Source: Caldicoprobacter oshimai DSM 21659
GTDB taxonomy: Bacteria; Bacillota; Clostridia; Caldicoprobacterales; Caldicoprobacteraceae
Direction: 5' to 3'
Assembly: GCA_000526435.1 (NCBI GenBank)
Contig: JAGB01000004.1
Location: forward strand, 62,001 to 126,000
Length of the DNA stretch: 64,000 bases
In this document: piece by piece, positions 26,256 through 35,046 of the stretch
How the letters are laid out: the number at the start of each line of letters is the position of its first letter
How positions within the stretch are numbered: the first letter of the stretch is position 1
Position numbers and translations under genes: made by a program
Notes under the pieces: generated by a model
Told to the model about the DNA's origin: nothing
Databases searched by the model: none
The model's input: only the letters and a program-made list of their open reading frames with translations

Positions 26256-27683
26256 TTCACTCCTGTTCTGCAAATTTAAAATCTAAATTACCAACATTGG
26301 CTGTATAATCCAATATTGTAAGACAATAGCCTTCTCTTTTAAGCAACCAGCTTTAATTTGGCGTATATATCCATCAAAGGAACATCATTCTTTGCATGGT
26401 AATAGGCAAAATCTACAAAATCTTTGATAGACTCCTTCTTCATGTGCTGTATCGTATCCCCTATCGTCTCAAGATTTAGATGCTTTTGCGTTACCCTGTA
26501 ATATTCTAAAAAGTTATAGGCCAGAAAGCAAAGTAACATACATCTTTCAATGGAAGCGAGGTTCCTTACTTTGTACTCATCAAAACCTAGATTCTCCTTT
26601 AAATACTGATAACTGGTCTCTATCGTCCAACGTACTGCATAATACTTCAATATCGTCTCGCTATTAAGCTCTATATCAGTAGAAAGAATACACACTGGCG
26701 CTTCAAAGCCATCTTTCTTAACCTCATAGGAGATTAACAAAACAGCATTATCAAATGTTCCAACTTTCCCCTCATATCGATATACCCTGTACTCCTTACC
26801 CTCAACGGTAACCAGGTCAAGGGTGGATGGCTCAATGTACTTGATAAACTCAGAAACCTTAATCTTGACTCCATAAGGTGATATCGTCTTATTGGATTTA
26901 ACGCACCCAATAACATGATACCCCTTACTTAAAGCTTCTTCTATTAATGAGGTACTCGTATACCAGCCATCAGTTAAAACATAAAGCTATTTTATATTCG
27001 ATGGAGTATGAAATTCATTTATAAATCCTTTGGCAATATCTACTTTATTCTCAAACGCTACCCCTAGCTCCTTACACTTCTCCTCCCTGTAATAGGGTTT
27101 GAAGTGAAAGGGCATAGCATATGGTCCAGATACAAAATTTGAAGTTACCACACAATGAGACCAGCAAATCTTGCCTTCAGTATGGAAGTAATGAAAATCT
27201 AACCCTTCCATATGTTTAGTTCTTATATCTTTCAAGTTGGTGGTATCATCAATAACCAGAAAACCAATCTCACCTGGCCTGATGTTATGTTCCAGATGAT
27301 ATCTAAGAAAGCTTATACGATTTCTGTTTAGCAGCTCCTCATCTTAGGGGGATTCACTTAAAAACCTGTAAATACAGCTTTCATCCTTTGCCATAGCAAT
27401 ATTCTCTGCTATCTTGGATATCGATATTTTGCCTTCAATTTGAATGTTACCTTCCACCATTGTAATTAGGTGATTAAACTGTGCTTTATTCATTCCATAA
27501 TTTACATCTTGCAAAAAGTCGATTAATTCGTTATTATGATTTACAATGGTGGTTGGCATAGTTACTACCCCCCTGTGATGAATTTTTGATAGATAAAATT
27601 TATCACAGCTTTAGTAACTATGCCATATTTAATTTTTGGTAACTTTACCAATTCCACTTCCATTTTTGCAGAACAAGAGTGAA
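26256..27683 (-). mobile_element. IS701/IS4-like insertion sequence, inactive
   Basis: The element of about 1.43 kb is bounded by imperfect terminal inverted repeats: TTCACTCCTGTTCTGCAAA (26256-26274) and, reading inward from the other end, TTCACTCTTGTTCTGCAAA (27683-27665), 18 of 19 identical. It encloses one transposase frame that carries two nonsense codons. No convincing target-site duplication was found by eye. Confidence 0.8.
26339..27559 (-). pseudogene. IS701/IS4-like DDE transposase with two in-frame stops
   Basis: ATG at 27559 opens a single reading frame that runs to 26339 (about 406 codons) but contains TAA at 27344 (after YRFLSESP, where the family has a Trp) and TAG at 26987 (before LYVLTDGWYTS). 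Apart from these the frame is whole. DDE features are FLVIDDTTNLK for the first Asp, VLTDGWY for the second, and the RWTIETSYQYLKENLG region for the catalytic Glu. Enzymatic activity should be lost. No frameshift is needed, so decay is by point substitution only. Confidence 0.85.
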
Positions 27684-28023
27684 GAAATTGCATGATATCA
27701 TGATATTATGAAATAATTCTCCCCATCTATATATGAATAAACAATCTTAACCCTCAACTATGGGAATATTCCCGTTACAGCTTAACTTATACACAGCACG
27801 GTAAAAAATAGATAACAAAAGAAGATGAAAATTCTAGTAGTGTTTCTGTAAAAACAAATATTTGAATGTCAAAGTTCTATATAGTATTTTCTTCTATATA
27901 AAAATAAGGCTCTGTTAAAGTATTGTGTTGTTTTTGCTATAATTTTTTAGACTGCACATCCCATATTTACGGAAAGTGCAGGCTAAATTTGCAATTTAAA
28001 AATATTGTGCAATATTTATGCTT

Positions 28024-28227
28024 TCATTTTTTTCTATTTATATTCTTATCTCGGTAAGTTTCTATCAGCATACCAGTACAACAACAGATTACTGTAGAAA
28101 GTATTACCGTTCCTATAAGTATAAACCCCTGTGTGTCTGTAGCCATAAGTAAGTTTTGTAAAATAATAAATGCAACAAAAGATAAAACTCCCCCAGCAAT
28201 TCCATAAAATATTCCTAAATGTTTCAT
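28024..28227 (-). CDS. Small two-helix membrane protein
   Basis: A 67-aa protein made of two hydrophobic helices (IFYGIAGGVLSFVAFIILQNLL and FILIGTVILSTVICCCTGMLI) and a basic tail (YRDKNINRKK). ATG at 28227 follows AAGGGGGAATAAAT, a good ribosome site. It lies 43 bases after the lipoprotein gene on the same strand, so the two may be co-transcribed. Family and function not recognised. Confidence 0.6.
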   Translation of the reverse strand: MKHLGIFYGIAGGVLSFVAFIILQNLLMATDTQGFILIGTVILSTVICCCTGMLIETYRDKNINRKK

Positions 28228-28270
28228 ATTTATTCCCCCTTAAAATAGTGAAACAATAAGGCTTGTGCTA

Positions 28271-28681
28271 TTATTCTACATTAACAGAGAATGCATAATG
28301 CGCACTTCCCTCGTGCCATTTCGCGTAGATTTCATATACTACAAGACCCTTTTGCTGTGGTGCAATTACTACTCCATTACTTGTTTGTTGAAGTATTCGC
28401 TTATCTCCCTGCCATATAAAAACCTCATAATGATTTGGTGTTCTTTCGAATTTGAGTATTATTGAAGATTGTGGTTTTATATTCAGATCTTCTTTCTGAT
28501 ATTCAACCAGTTCAGGTGGCGATACCGAGTCAGCTTCAGTATTTTTCCAACTATATGTTCCTAGAACAGCAGAAATACTCTTATTATCTACCATTATAGT
28601 TAGTTCTGGTGGAGTTGGATCTCGCTGACTGCATCCAACAACAAGGATTGTTAATAGTAATAAACTAAGCACCCTTTTCAT
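28271..28681 (-). CDS. Hypothetical lipoprotein
   Basis: A 136-aa lipoprotein with signal MKRVLSLLLLTILVVGC (lipobox VVGC) and a beta-rich exported domain containing GTYSWKNTEADSVSPPELV, KPQSSIILKFERTPNHYEV and a C-terminal YEIYAKWHEGSAHYAFSVNV. This arrangement (TYSWxN...PxEL...YxIxAxWxxGxxxYxFxV) recurs in small Bacillota lipoproteins of unknown function. GTG at 28690 touches the AGGAGG site, so ATG at 28681, 8 bases away, is preferred. Intact, unlike several neighbours. Confidence 0.7.
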   Translation of the reverse strand: MKRVLSLLLLTILVVGCSQRDPTPPELTIMVDNKSISAVLGTYSWKNTEADSVSPPELVEYQKEDLNIKPQSSIILKFERTPNHYEVFIWQGDKRILQQTSNGVVIAPQQKGLVVYEIYAKWHEGSAHYAFSVNVE

Positions 28682-28708
28682 TTTTTCCACCTCCTATTCT
28701 CATATTGT

Positions 28709-29851
28709 ACGCTCTCGAAAAGTCCGAGAGCTTCATTTTTGCATATTTCAGGGCTCAGGTTTTCAGATTCACCCCTACTTTTTATACGATTTTCATACAC
28801 AAATTCCCAGCTACTATCCACCTTATATTACCCACTTTTCCCTCTATTTCCTTATATTACAGCTTCACTTTTTAAGCTTTTTCCCCCAAAATAGTTTTAT
28901 GTTCACTAATTCTATTTCGCTTGGGGGTTTTACATGCTAAGAAACTGGCAATCTCATTCTGATTATCAACAGCATCTTATACAACGTCTATCTGCCTATG
29001 ATCAAAAAGAAAAAAGCAGGCTTATCCTCCTCGATAAAGCTATCTCTAAGCTCTATCTATATCTACTTAACCTGGATAACCTGCTCCCAATAATAAAACC
29101 ACTTTACCCTAACTTCGGTCGCCCCGCTATAAATCAGCAGGGCATTATACGTTCGTTAACACTTATGCTCGACCAACATGAATATTCTATCACAAAATGG
29201 GCCAAAACGGTACAACAAGATGACCTCTTTTTCGATATTTGTGGCTTCGATTCTAACAAGGCTCCTGGCGTCGGCTCCTACTACGACCTACTCTGGCGCC
29301 TCTGGCTTGCCATGGCCAAAAACCTCCTCAGGATTGTTTGTGTTCCAATAGCCCCTATGGCAAAGTCATTTATATAAAACCAAACTATGACCCCCGAATG
29401 TTTCCACCTGTGCCACGTCATACCAAAGCTTTCAAGGATAAATTCAAGAGCAGAACATCGGTGGAACGTACTAACAAAAGACTGTTTATTGACTACTCTA
29501 TTGAAAGGGCTCGTTCCAGAAGCAATATGATGAGGTTTGCCATGGCTACCTTTGCTGCAGTCAATGTCCATCTTGATGCCTGGGTTAAACATACAAACTT
29601 TAGTTTTGTAGATACCTTTATCGGAGCGGCGTAGATAGCTTGGTTTACAACTTTTATAGTTTTAACTAGAAGCTTTAAAAATCGTATCCCTTAAAGCTTA
29701 GGTTCTTATACCCTTTTTTCGGTTATCCAGGTAATACCATATGAATTTTTCAAGGTTCATTTCTAATATTCCCTGATAATACCTATAATTTTGTTAATAT
29801 AACCCTTTTTTACCTGCCTTGTAATTATTCCCAGTTACTTTTCGAGAGTGT
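28709..29851 (+). mobile_element. Insertion sequence with internally deleted transposase
   Basis: Terminal inverted repeats ACGCTCTCGAAAAGT (28709-28723) and, inward from the other end, ACACTCTCGAAAAGT (29851-29837), 14 of 15 identical, define a 1.14-kb element. It contains only the two ends of a DDE transposase. The element is too short for its transposase family and should be mobilised only in trans, if at all. Confidence 0.78.
28934..29634 (+). pseudogene. DDE transposase, middle deleted and frames joined out of register
   Basis: The first frame (28934-29377) gives an N-terminal transposase part (QSHSDYQQHLIQRLSAYDQK, GRPAINQQGIIRSLTLML, then SYYDLLWRLWLA). The second (about 29338-29634) gives the C-terminal end (YGKVIYIKPNYDPRMFPP, SRTSVERTNKRLFIDYSIE with the catalytic Glu, MRFAMATFAAVNVHLDAWVK). 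The region with the first two catalytic Asp residues is absent, and the join near 29310-29345 changes frame. A non-functional deletion derivative. Confidence 0.8.
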
Positions 29852-30045
29852 TCAAAATAAACTTCTACCACAAAAATCCCCACAAACCGCACCAAATCAA
29901 TGTTTGTTATTATATCCCATAACTTATCTATTTTACCAATTCTCTTAATATTATTGGATTATTATTCCATATACTGGGATATTATTCCTCCAAAAAGAAA
30001 ATAAAGTTTTATTAGATTTGAGTGGGAATAAAGTTAAAGGATCAA

Positions 30046-30083
30046 GTAAAAAGGGAATAAGGTTCCTTATACCTTATTCCCTT
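30046..30083 (-). terminator. Rho-independent terminator downstream of recR
   Basis: AAGGGAATAAGG (30051-30062) pairs perfectly with CCTTATTCCCTT (30072-30083); Ts follow on the minus strand. The 200 bases between it and recR contain no gene. The interval 29852-30278 otherwise holds only AT-rich sequence with short AACTTTATTTT repeats. Confidence 0.65.
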
Positions 30084-30278
30084 AAAGTCAGTAGTATCAA
30101 TGGTTAGAGGGAGTAGGGTTATTCATTCAGTCCAATAATTTCTCACAAAAATCCTCCCACTTTTCCCTAGATCCTTATCCCTTAACTCCTTAACCCTAAT
30201 AGAACTTTATTTTATGCGGTGAAACTTTATTTTTTTTGAGTAAAGTTTATTTGATTTCGACAAAAAATTGTCCTGTTA

Positions 30279-30878
30279 CTACATCTCACGGCGGCCTTCC
30301 AACGCTTTGGATAGGGTAACCTCATCGGCATATTCCAAGTCCCCACCCACAGGCAAACCGTGGGCAATACGGGTAACCTTTATGCCCATGGGTTTAAGCA
30401 GCTTGGAGATATACACAGCCGTTGCTTCGCCTTCCACATCGGGATTAGTAGCCAGTATGACTTCTTTTACCGTATCGTCGCTTACCCGCGCAATGAGCTC
30501 CTTTATCTTTATATCATCGGGCCCTATACCGTTCATGGGGGATATAACGCCATGAAGCACGTGATAAAGGCCACGAAAATCCCGCGTCTTTTCCATTGCA
30601 ATGACATCGCGCGGATCCTCCACCACGCAGATTATAGAAGGGTCCCTTTGAGGATTGGTGCATATCCTGCAAGGATTCACATCTGTAATATTCTGGCAAA
30701 TAGAACAATATCTTATCTTATTCTTCACTTCGGCAATAGCGCTGGCAAGCTGGCCCACCTGTTCATCGGGCATATTAATGATGTAAAAAGCCAGCCTTTG
30801 AGCAGTTTTGTTCCCTATACCCGGAAGTTTAGACAATTCGCTGATAAGCCGTGCAATGGGTTCAATGTAGTAGTCCAT
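30279..30878 (-). CDS. recR: Recombination mediator RecR
   Basis: A 199-aa protein of standard length for RecR, which with RecO/RecF loads RecA at gaps in DNA. Visible in order: helix-hairpin-helix ([19 protein letters not shown], about 12-30), the zinc finger ([16 protein letters not shown] near 57-72), a Toprim domain ([16 protein letters not shown], then [10 protein letters not shown]) and a Walker-like C-terminal part ([21 protein letters not shown]). ATG at 30878 follows GAGAGGTAATGGT. It belongs to the conserved dnaX-ybaB-recR set, but 255 bases separate it from ybaB. The usual next gene (DUF2508) is missing here and found at 1-224. Confidence 0.97.
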   Translation of the reverse strand: MDYYIEPIARLISELSKLPGIGNKTAQRLAFYIINMPDEQVGQLASAIAEVKNKIRYCSICQNITDVNPCRICTNPQRDPSIICVVEDPRDVIAMEKTRDFRGLYHVLHGVISPMNGIGPDDIKIKELIARVSDDTVKEVILATNPDVEGEATAVYISKLLKPMGIKVTRIAHGLPVGGDLEYADEVTLSKALEGRREM

Positions 30879-31133
30879 ACCATTACCTCTCTCAAATTAT
30901 TTCTTTGTTATTTTTATACAAAGCATATTGCGAACCTTCCCAAATCATTTATAATCCCATAATCCTCAGATATAGCTCTTTTTTATACGCCAACCCCATC
31001 ATTAAATACACTGTTAATGTTAAGTGCTCAGCGTATGGATACAAATCCGGCCCAGCATCACACTGCTGTGCAAATTCACCACATCCGGGCGGTTCACTAC
31101 CTTCCAAAAGTAAAGCCTTACAGCTAGTTTTTA

Positions 31134-31481
31134 CTAGAACAAGCCAGGTATAGACAAACCTCCGGTCAGCTTGCTCATCTCTTCCTGTACCATCTCTTCC
31201 GCTCGCCTCAAAGCCTCATTCACAGCCGCTAATATAAGGTCTTGAAGCATTTCAACATCATCGGGATCTACAGCCTCAGGTGCAATCTTTATCTCAACCA
31301 CTTCCTTCTTCCCATTCGCCACAACAGTAACTACTCCGCCACCTGCAGAAGCCTCGACGGTCTTTTGCTCCAGCTCCTCCTGAAGCTTGGCCATCTGCTC
31401 CTGTATCTTCTTGGCTTGCTTCATGAGCTGGTTCATATTGCCTATCCCGGGGAACCCACCTGGGAATCCGCCTTTTGCCAT
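31134..31481 (-). CDS. ybaB: YbaB/EbfC-family nucleoid-associated protein
   Basis: A 115-aa DNA-binding nucleoid-associated protein of full family length. It has the Gly/Phe/Met-rich start [20 protein letters not shown], a helical stretch [20 protein letters not shown] and the tweezer core ([29 protein letters not shown]). ATG at 31481 follows GGGAGGAATAAAATC; the longer frame to 31517 has no site. It lies 65 bases after dnaX, a near-universal gene order. Confidence 0.95.
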   Translation of the reverse strand: MAKGGFPGGFPGIGNMNQLMKQAKKIQEQMAKLQEELEQKTVEASAGGGVVTVVANGKKEVVEIKIAPEAVDPDDVEMLQDLILAAVNEALRRAEEMVQEEMSKLTGGLSIPGLF

Positions 31482-31546
31482 GATTTTATTCCTCCCTTTC
31501 CACTCACATAAGTGCAATCCTTTTCTCTATTATATTGGCTTTACAA

Positions 31547-33187
31547 TCAATCATCAACTATTTCCACAAAATCCTCACCAAATATATCTATGGCTTTTTC
31601 TATTATATCCTCATTCTGCGATTTCTCTTCAGGCTCTGTACTGGTACTTTTCCCTTCAACCAAGGTACATCGAACCTTCACCTGTCTTCCAATTACTCTT
31701 TCAATAGCTTTTTCAACAAAATTTCGATTGTCCTCTCTGTTTATAGATTCCATAAAAAATTGCTGATCTGCAGGGAAACTCAAAACCGCTACGCCTTTTT
31801 CATCCAGGACAAAACCGCAATCCTTTAAAAAACCATATAATGCTATGCGCTCTTTTTTGATAATCCCCAGCACCTCTTCCCAAACATGAGCATCTGCCGT
31901 ACCTCCACCATCATTACTGCCGTCATCTCCACCTTCTTTTCCTACTGTACTGCCCCCATCAACCGCTTGGGATTTGCTTGCAGCACGTGCACCTTTTCTA
32001 GAAGGCGATGTCTGTTTGACCACTACGCCACCCTCAAGCTGCTGTTCCAACTTTGCCACCCTGTCCATCAGAGCATCCAGCATCACTTCCTGCTCGGGCC
32101 TACAAATCCTAACCAGGGCCATCTCCAGCGAAACCCTGGGCTGGGTGCTCCACCTCATTTCAGCTTCCGCAGCACACAAAATCTCTATAGCCCTCATCAA
32201 CCTTTCTTGGCTAGCCTTTTGCGCCTGTTCCGTATAAGCTTTGAAGGTATCCTCACCCACATCTATCAGCTCTGCTCCATCATGGCACACCTTTATAACC
32301 AATAAATTCCTGAGATGGTGTATTAAATCCTTCAAAAAAACGATTACGTCTCGCCCATCCTCTATCAACTGTTCAACCTGATAAAACAGGTCCGACACAT
32401 TTCCCTCGATGATGTTCTCTGCCACAGCAAAGATAAACCCTTGATCCGCCGTCCCCAGCACAGCCAACACATCTTCATTGGAGACAACATTGCCACCAAA
32501 CCCTATGCACTGATCCAAAAGGCTTAAAGCATCTCTCATGCTGCCCTCCGCCCACCTGGCTATGGTGTACAAAGCCTCGCGCTCAACCTGTACCCCTGTG
32601 CGTTTGGCTATCTCCGCCAGCCTGCTTACAATCGATTTGTTGGCTATCCTCTTGAAGTTAAATCTCTGGCATCTTGACAGAATAGTGGCTGGCAGCCGAT
32701 GCGGTTCGGTGGTAGCCAGGATAAATATTATATGCTGTGGGGGCTCCTCCAGCGTTTTAAGCAAAGCATTGAAAGCTCCAGTTGAGAGCATGTGTACCTC
32801 ATCTATGATATATACCTTGTAACGTCCCACCACAGGAGGATACTTGACTTTATCTCGTAATTCCCTTATCTCATCCACTCCATTGTTGGAAGCAGCGTCT
32901 ATCTCAATTATATCCATGCTGCTGCCTATTGACAGTTTTTGACACACTTCGCATTTAAGACATGGATTGCCATCTATTGGATTCAAACAGTTGACAGCCT
33001 TTGCAAAAACCTTGGCCGTGCTCGTCTTGCCTGTACCCCGTGACCCACAAAACAGATACGCATGAGCAATGCGGTTGCTCTTTATCTGATTTTTCAGTAT
33101 ACGAATGGTGGCATCCTGCCCCACCACTTCATCAAAGGTTTCAGGCCGCCATTGGCGATACAGCGCCGTATATCTCAAAACGCTCAC
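31547..33187 (-). CDS. dnaX: DNA polymerase III subunits gamma/tau
   Basis: A 546-aa clamp-loader ATPase. It starts LRYTALYRQWRPETFDEVVG, then Walker A GSRGTGKTSTAK near 47, a zinc module (CLNPIDGNPCLKCEVC), Walker B VYIIDEVHML, the SRC arginine-finger region (ATILSRCQRFNFK), domain III, then a Gly/Ser/Asp-rich linker (about 395-435) and the tau C-terminus. GTG at 33187 gives the family N-terminus. I saw no clear slippery heptamer for a separate gamma form. The SRP RNA gene lies 245 bases upstream on the same strand, a usual arrangement. Confidence 0.96.
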   Translation of the reverse strand: MSVLRYTALYRQWRPETFDEVVGQDATIRILKNQIKSNRIAHAYLFCGSRGTGKTSTAKVFAKAVNCLNPIDGNPCLKCEVCQKLSIGSSMDIIEIDAASNNGVDEIRELRDKVKYPPVVGRYKVYIIDEVHMLSTGAFNALLKTLEEPPQHIIFILATTEPHRLPATILSRCQRFNFKRIANKSIVSRLAEIAKRTGVQVEREALYTIARWAEGSMRDALSLLDQCIGFGGNVVSNEDVLAVLGTADQGFIFAVAENIIEGNVSDLFYQVEQLIEDGRDVIVFLKDLIHHLRNLLVIKVCHDGAELIDVGEDTFKAYTEQAQKASQERLMRAIEILCAAEAEMRWSTQPRVSLEMALVRICRPEQEVMLDALMDRVAKLEQQLEGGVVVKQTSPSRKGARAASKSQAVDGGSTVGKEGGDDGSNDGGGTADAHVWEEVLGIIKKERIALYGFLKDCGFVLDEKGVAVLSFPADQQFFMESINREDNRNFVEKAIERVIGRQVKVRCTLVEGKSTSTEPEEKSQNEDIIEKAIDIFGEDFVEIVDD

Positions 33188-33379
33188 CTGCTTCCCGTAT
33201 AGGATTAAGTTAATACTGATTTAGGAAATTTCAAATATCACATAAATTCGCTTTCACGTTAGGTTATATCCACCATACATGCTACATTTAAATGCAACTC
33301 TTTCTACAAAAAGCAAAACATATAAGGTACCACTAAATATTCCACTTAATTTATTATAACACAAACAGCCATAAAATGT

Positions 33380-33419
33380 AGTCAAAAAATAGACAAGCCG
33401 CGATTTGATCGCGGCTTGT
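33380..33419 (-). terminator. Rho-independent terminator of the SRP RNA gene
   Basis: ACAAGCCGCGA (33393-33403) pairs perfectly with TCGCGGCTTGT (33409-33419); a T-rich run follows on the minus strand. Confidence 0.88.
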
Positions 33420-33431
33420 TATAATGGTAAT

Positions 33432-33700
33432 GCCGTGCACCTGCCTTCGATTTAACACCTACAGGCGGGAACCGAACAGTTTACTCCGACCAGGCTACCC
33501 TGCGGCACACGAAAACATCTACTTACTGCTGCTTCCTTCCGGACCTGACAGGGTTCGTAGAGTTTCGTTGCACAGGACCCAGTCATCCTCGTAGCTTATT
33601 CGACCCCGGCCCCTACAGGTGCAAACCTCCAGCAGGAATTCGACCCCGCTATAGCGGATTGCGGGTTACAGGGCACCGCTAACTCCCCATCTAGCACGGC
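33432..33700 (-). ncRNA. ffs: Signal recognition particle RNA, large type with Alu domain
   Basis: The ends GCCGTGC and GCACGGC pair to close a molecule of about 269 nt. On the minus strand the conserved helix 8 apex is present: GTCAGGTCCGGAAGGAAGCA, with the GGAA tetraloop and adjacent symmetric loop that bind Ffh. The length and the extra 5' and 3' pairs indicate the long SRP RNA with an Alu domain found in Bacillus and many Clostridia. It lies upstream of dnaX and is followed by its own terminator. Confidence 0.96.
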
Positions 33701-33909
33701 AAATTTTTTACTTTTTAAATATCATTAGAGATAGTGTTCCTTCTGGCATATTAATTATACTATTATCTCACATCATTTGCAATACAAAAATTCTTACAAT
33801 TTTACAGAAATATCCATCCTTTTAAACCAAATAATATTCATTATGCCTCTTGATTTTTTGGGTTTTACGAGGTATACTATTAAAGCGCTAGGAGTAATAT
33901 ATTCGACGC

Positions 33910-34003
33910 GGAGAGATGGCTGAGTGGTCGAAGGCGCACGACTGGAAATCGTGTGTACCCCCAAAAAGGGGTACCGAGGGTTCGAATCCCTCTCTCTCCG
34001 CCA
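33910..34003 (+). tRNA. tRNA-Ser (anticodon GGA)
   Basis: Acceptor GGAGAGA (33910-33916) pairs with TCTCTCC (33993-33999), followed by discriminator G and encoded CCA. The anticodon arm CGACTGGAAATCG shows anticodon GGA. There is a long variable arm (GTACCCCCAAAAAGGGGTAC), which is diagnostic of class II tRNAs, and the T loop GGTTCGAATCC. Confidence 0.97.
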
Positions 34004-34009
34004 AACAGA

Positions 34010-34041
34010 AAGGCTTCCAGATAACCCTGGAAGCCTTATAT
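34010..34041 (+). terminator. Terminator after tRNA-Ser
   Basis: AAGGCTTCCAG (34010-34020) pairs with CTGGAAGCCTT (34027-34037), loop 6, then ATATTTT. Confidence 0.75.
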
Positions 34042-34241
34042 TTTAAGCAAGCTACCCTCTTACTGGAATGGCGGAAAACAAGCTGTGCAACTTAAACAGC
34101 GTACAAACGATATGACCAAGTCGGATGGTTGAAATAGCGGAAATCAAGCTGTACAACCCATTCACATAGCTGGGCAATGAGAAGTATAAGGCCCCCTCAT
34201 TCCACATTAAAATAGTTAAAAACAGATAGGGAGGAATAAAT

Positions 34242-34742
34242 ATGAGTTTCACCTTCGCGGTAATAACCTGTTCAGATAAATGTTCACAGGGATTGCGAGA
34301 GGATCTAAGCGGCAAACAACTAATTGATGTACTCCAAGCTCAAGGTTTTTTAAAGGTGTACTACAAAATAGTGCCCGATGAAAAACAGCAGATAAAAGAG
34401 GCTATAGTTGAAGCAGCCAGCGCCGGAGCAAACCTTATTCTGACAACCGGCGGTACAGGATTTTACCAGAGGGACGTAACTCCCGAGGCCACCCTTGAGG
34501 TAATTGAAAAACAGACACCTGGAATATCTGAGCTTATTAGATATGAAACGGGAAAGATAACAAAAAGGAGCTATCTTTCCCGCGGCATTTCGGGTATTTA
34601 TAAAAACAGCCTTATAATCAACCTTCCCGGCTCACCGAAAGCTGCAGTGGAATGTATCCAGGCAGCCCTTCCCATACTGGATCATGGGTTGAACATCCTT
34701 CTCGAGAATGAAAGGGAATGCGGCCGCGACGGCAATTCATAG
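34242..34742 (+). CDS. mog: Molybdopterin adenylyltransferase (MogA/MoaB type)
   Basis: A 166-aa MoCF_biosynth-domain protein that adenylylates molybdopterin before metal insertion. Visible are FAVITCSDKCSQGLREDLSG at the start, the binding loop LILTTGGTGFYQRDVTPEA near 70, and LIINLPGSPKAAVECIQAAL near 125. ATG at 34242 follows AGGGAGGAATAAAT. It is on the plus strand, convergent to the large minus-strand cofactor cluster that starts 300 bases away, so it is separately expressed but surely part of the same pathway. Confidence 0.93.
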   Translation: MSFTFAVITCSDKCSQGLREDLSGKQLIDVLQAQGFLKVYYKIVPDEKQQIKEAIVEAASAGANLILTTGGTGFYQRDVTPEATLEVIEKQTPGISELIRYETGKITKRSYLSRGISGIYKNSLIINLPGSPKAAVECIQAALPILDHGLNILLENERECGRDGNS

Positions 34743-34784
34743 ACGGCATTCCTCAATTGATATTACTTGCAGAAAATTCACGTG

Positions 34785-35020
34785 AACTGCCAACCACCTA
34801 TAGAGGCGGTGGCTTCATGAGAAGTTTGATAGTCTAAGCTACCCTTATTCTCACAGGGTGGTTCACACACCCACTACTGACTATCCGCTCAACTGCAGAC
34901 TCGCCAGCTACTTTGAGTTTTGTACATTAGCTATCATCTGAGAAATATTTTATTACATTTTTAACAATTCACCTCCATCTTGTAGAAGATCAAGTCTTCT
35001 TGCGTATTTTTGGATAAACA
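34785..35020 (-). repeat. Noncoding repeat element, copy 1
   Basis: This gene-free interval contains a hairpin AGAAGA-CTTGA-TCTTCT at one end (about 34994-35012) and CCACC-GCCTCTATA-GGTGG followed by TTGGCAGTTCAC (minus strand) at the other (about 34783-34806). Blocks of it recur at 41490-41765: compare TTCACACACCCACTACTGAC with TTCACATACCCATCACTGAC, and GTAGAAGATCAAGTCTTCTT with GCAGAAGATGAAGTCCTCTT. The terminal hairpin plus TTCAC resembles the right ends of IS200/IS605-type elements that lost tnpB, perhaps with a relic guide RNA; this identification is tentative. Confidence 0.5.
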
Positions 35021-35046
35021 CAAACACGTGCTTTTAAAAACAATGC

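Noticed and set aside
27684-28023. Gene or full IS in the 340-base gap right of the IS701-like element
   Set aside because: Only AT-rich sequence with a weak CTGCAC/GTGCAG hairpin near 27955-27985; no open frame of note.
31990-32030. Programmed frameshift in dnaX
   Set aside because: No A-AAA-AAG-like slippery heptamer with a following hairpin could be seen near the domain III/tail border.
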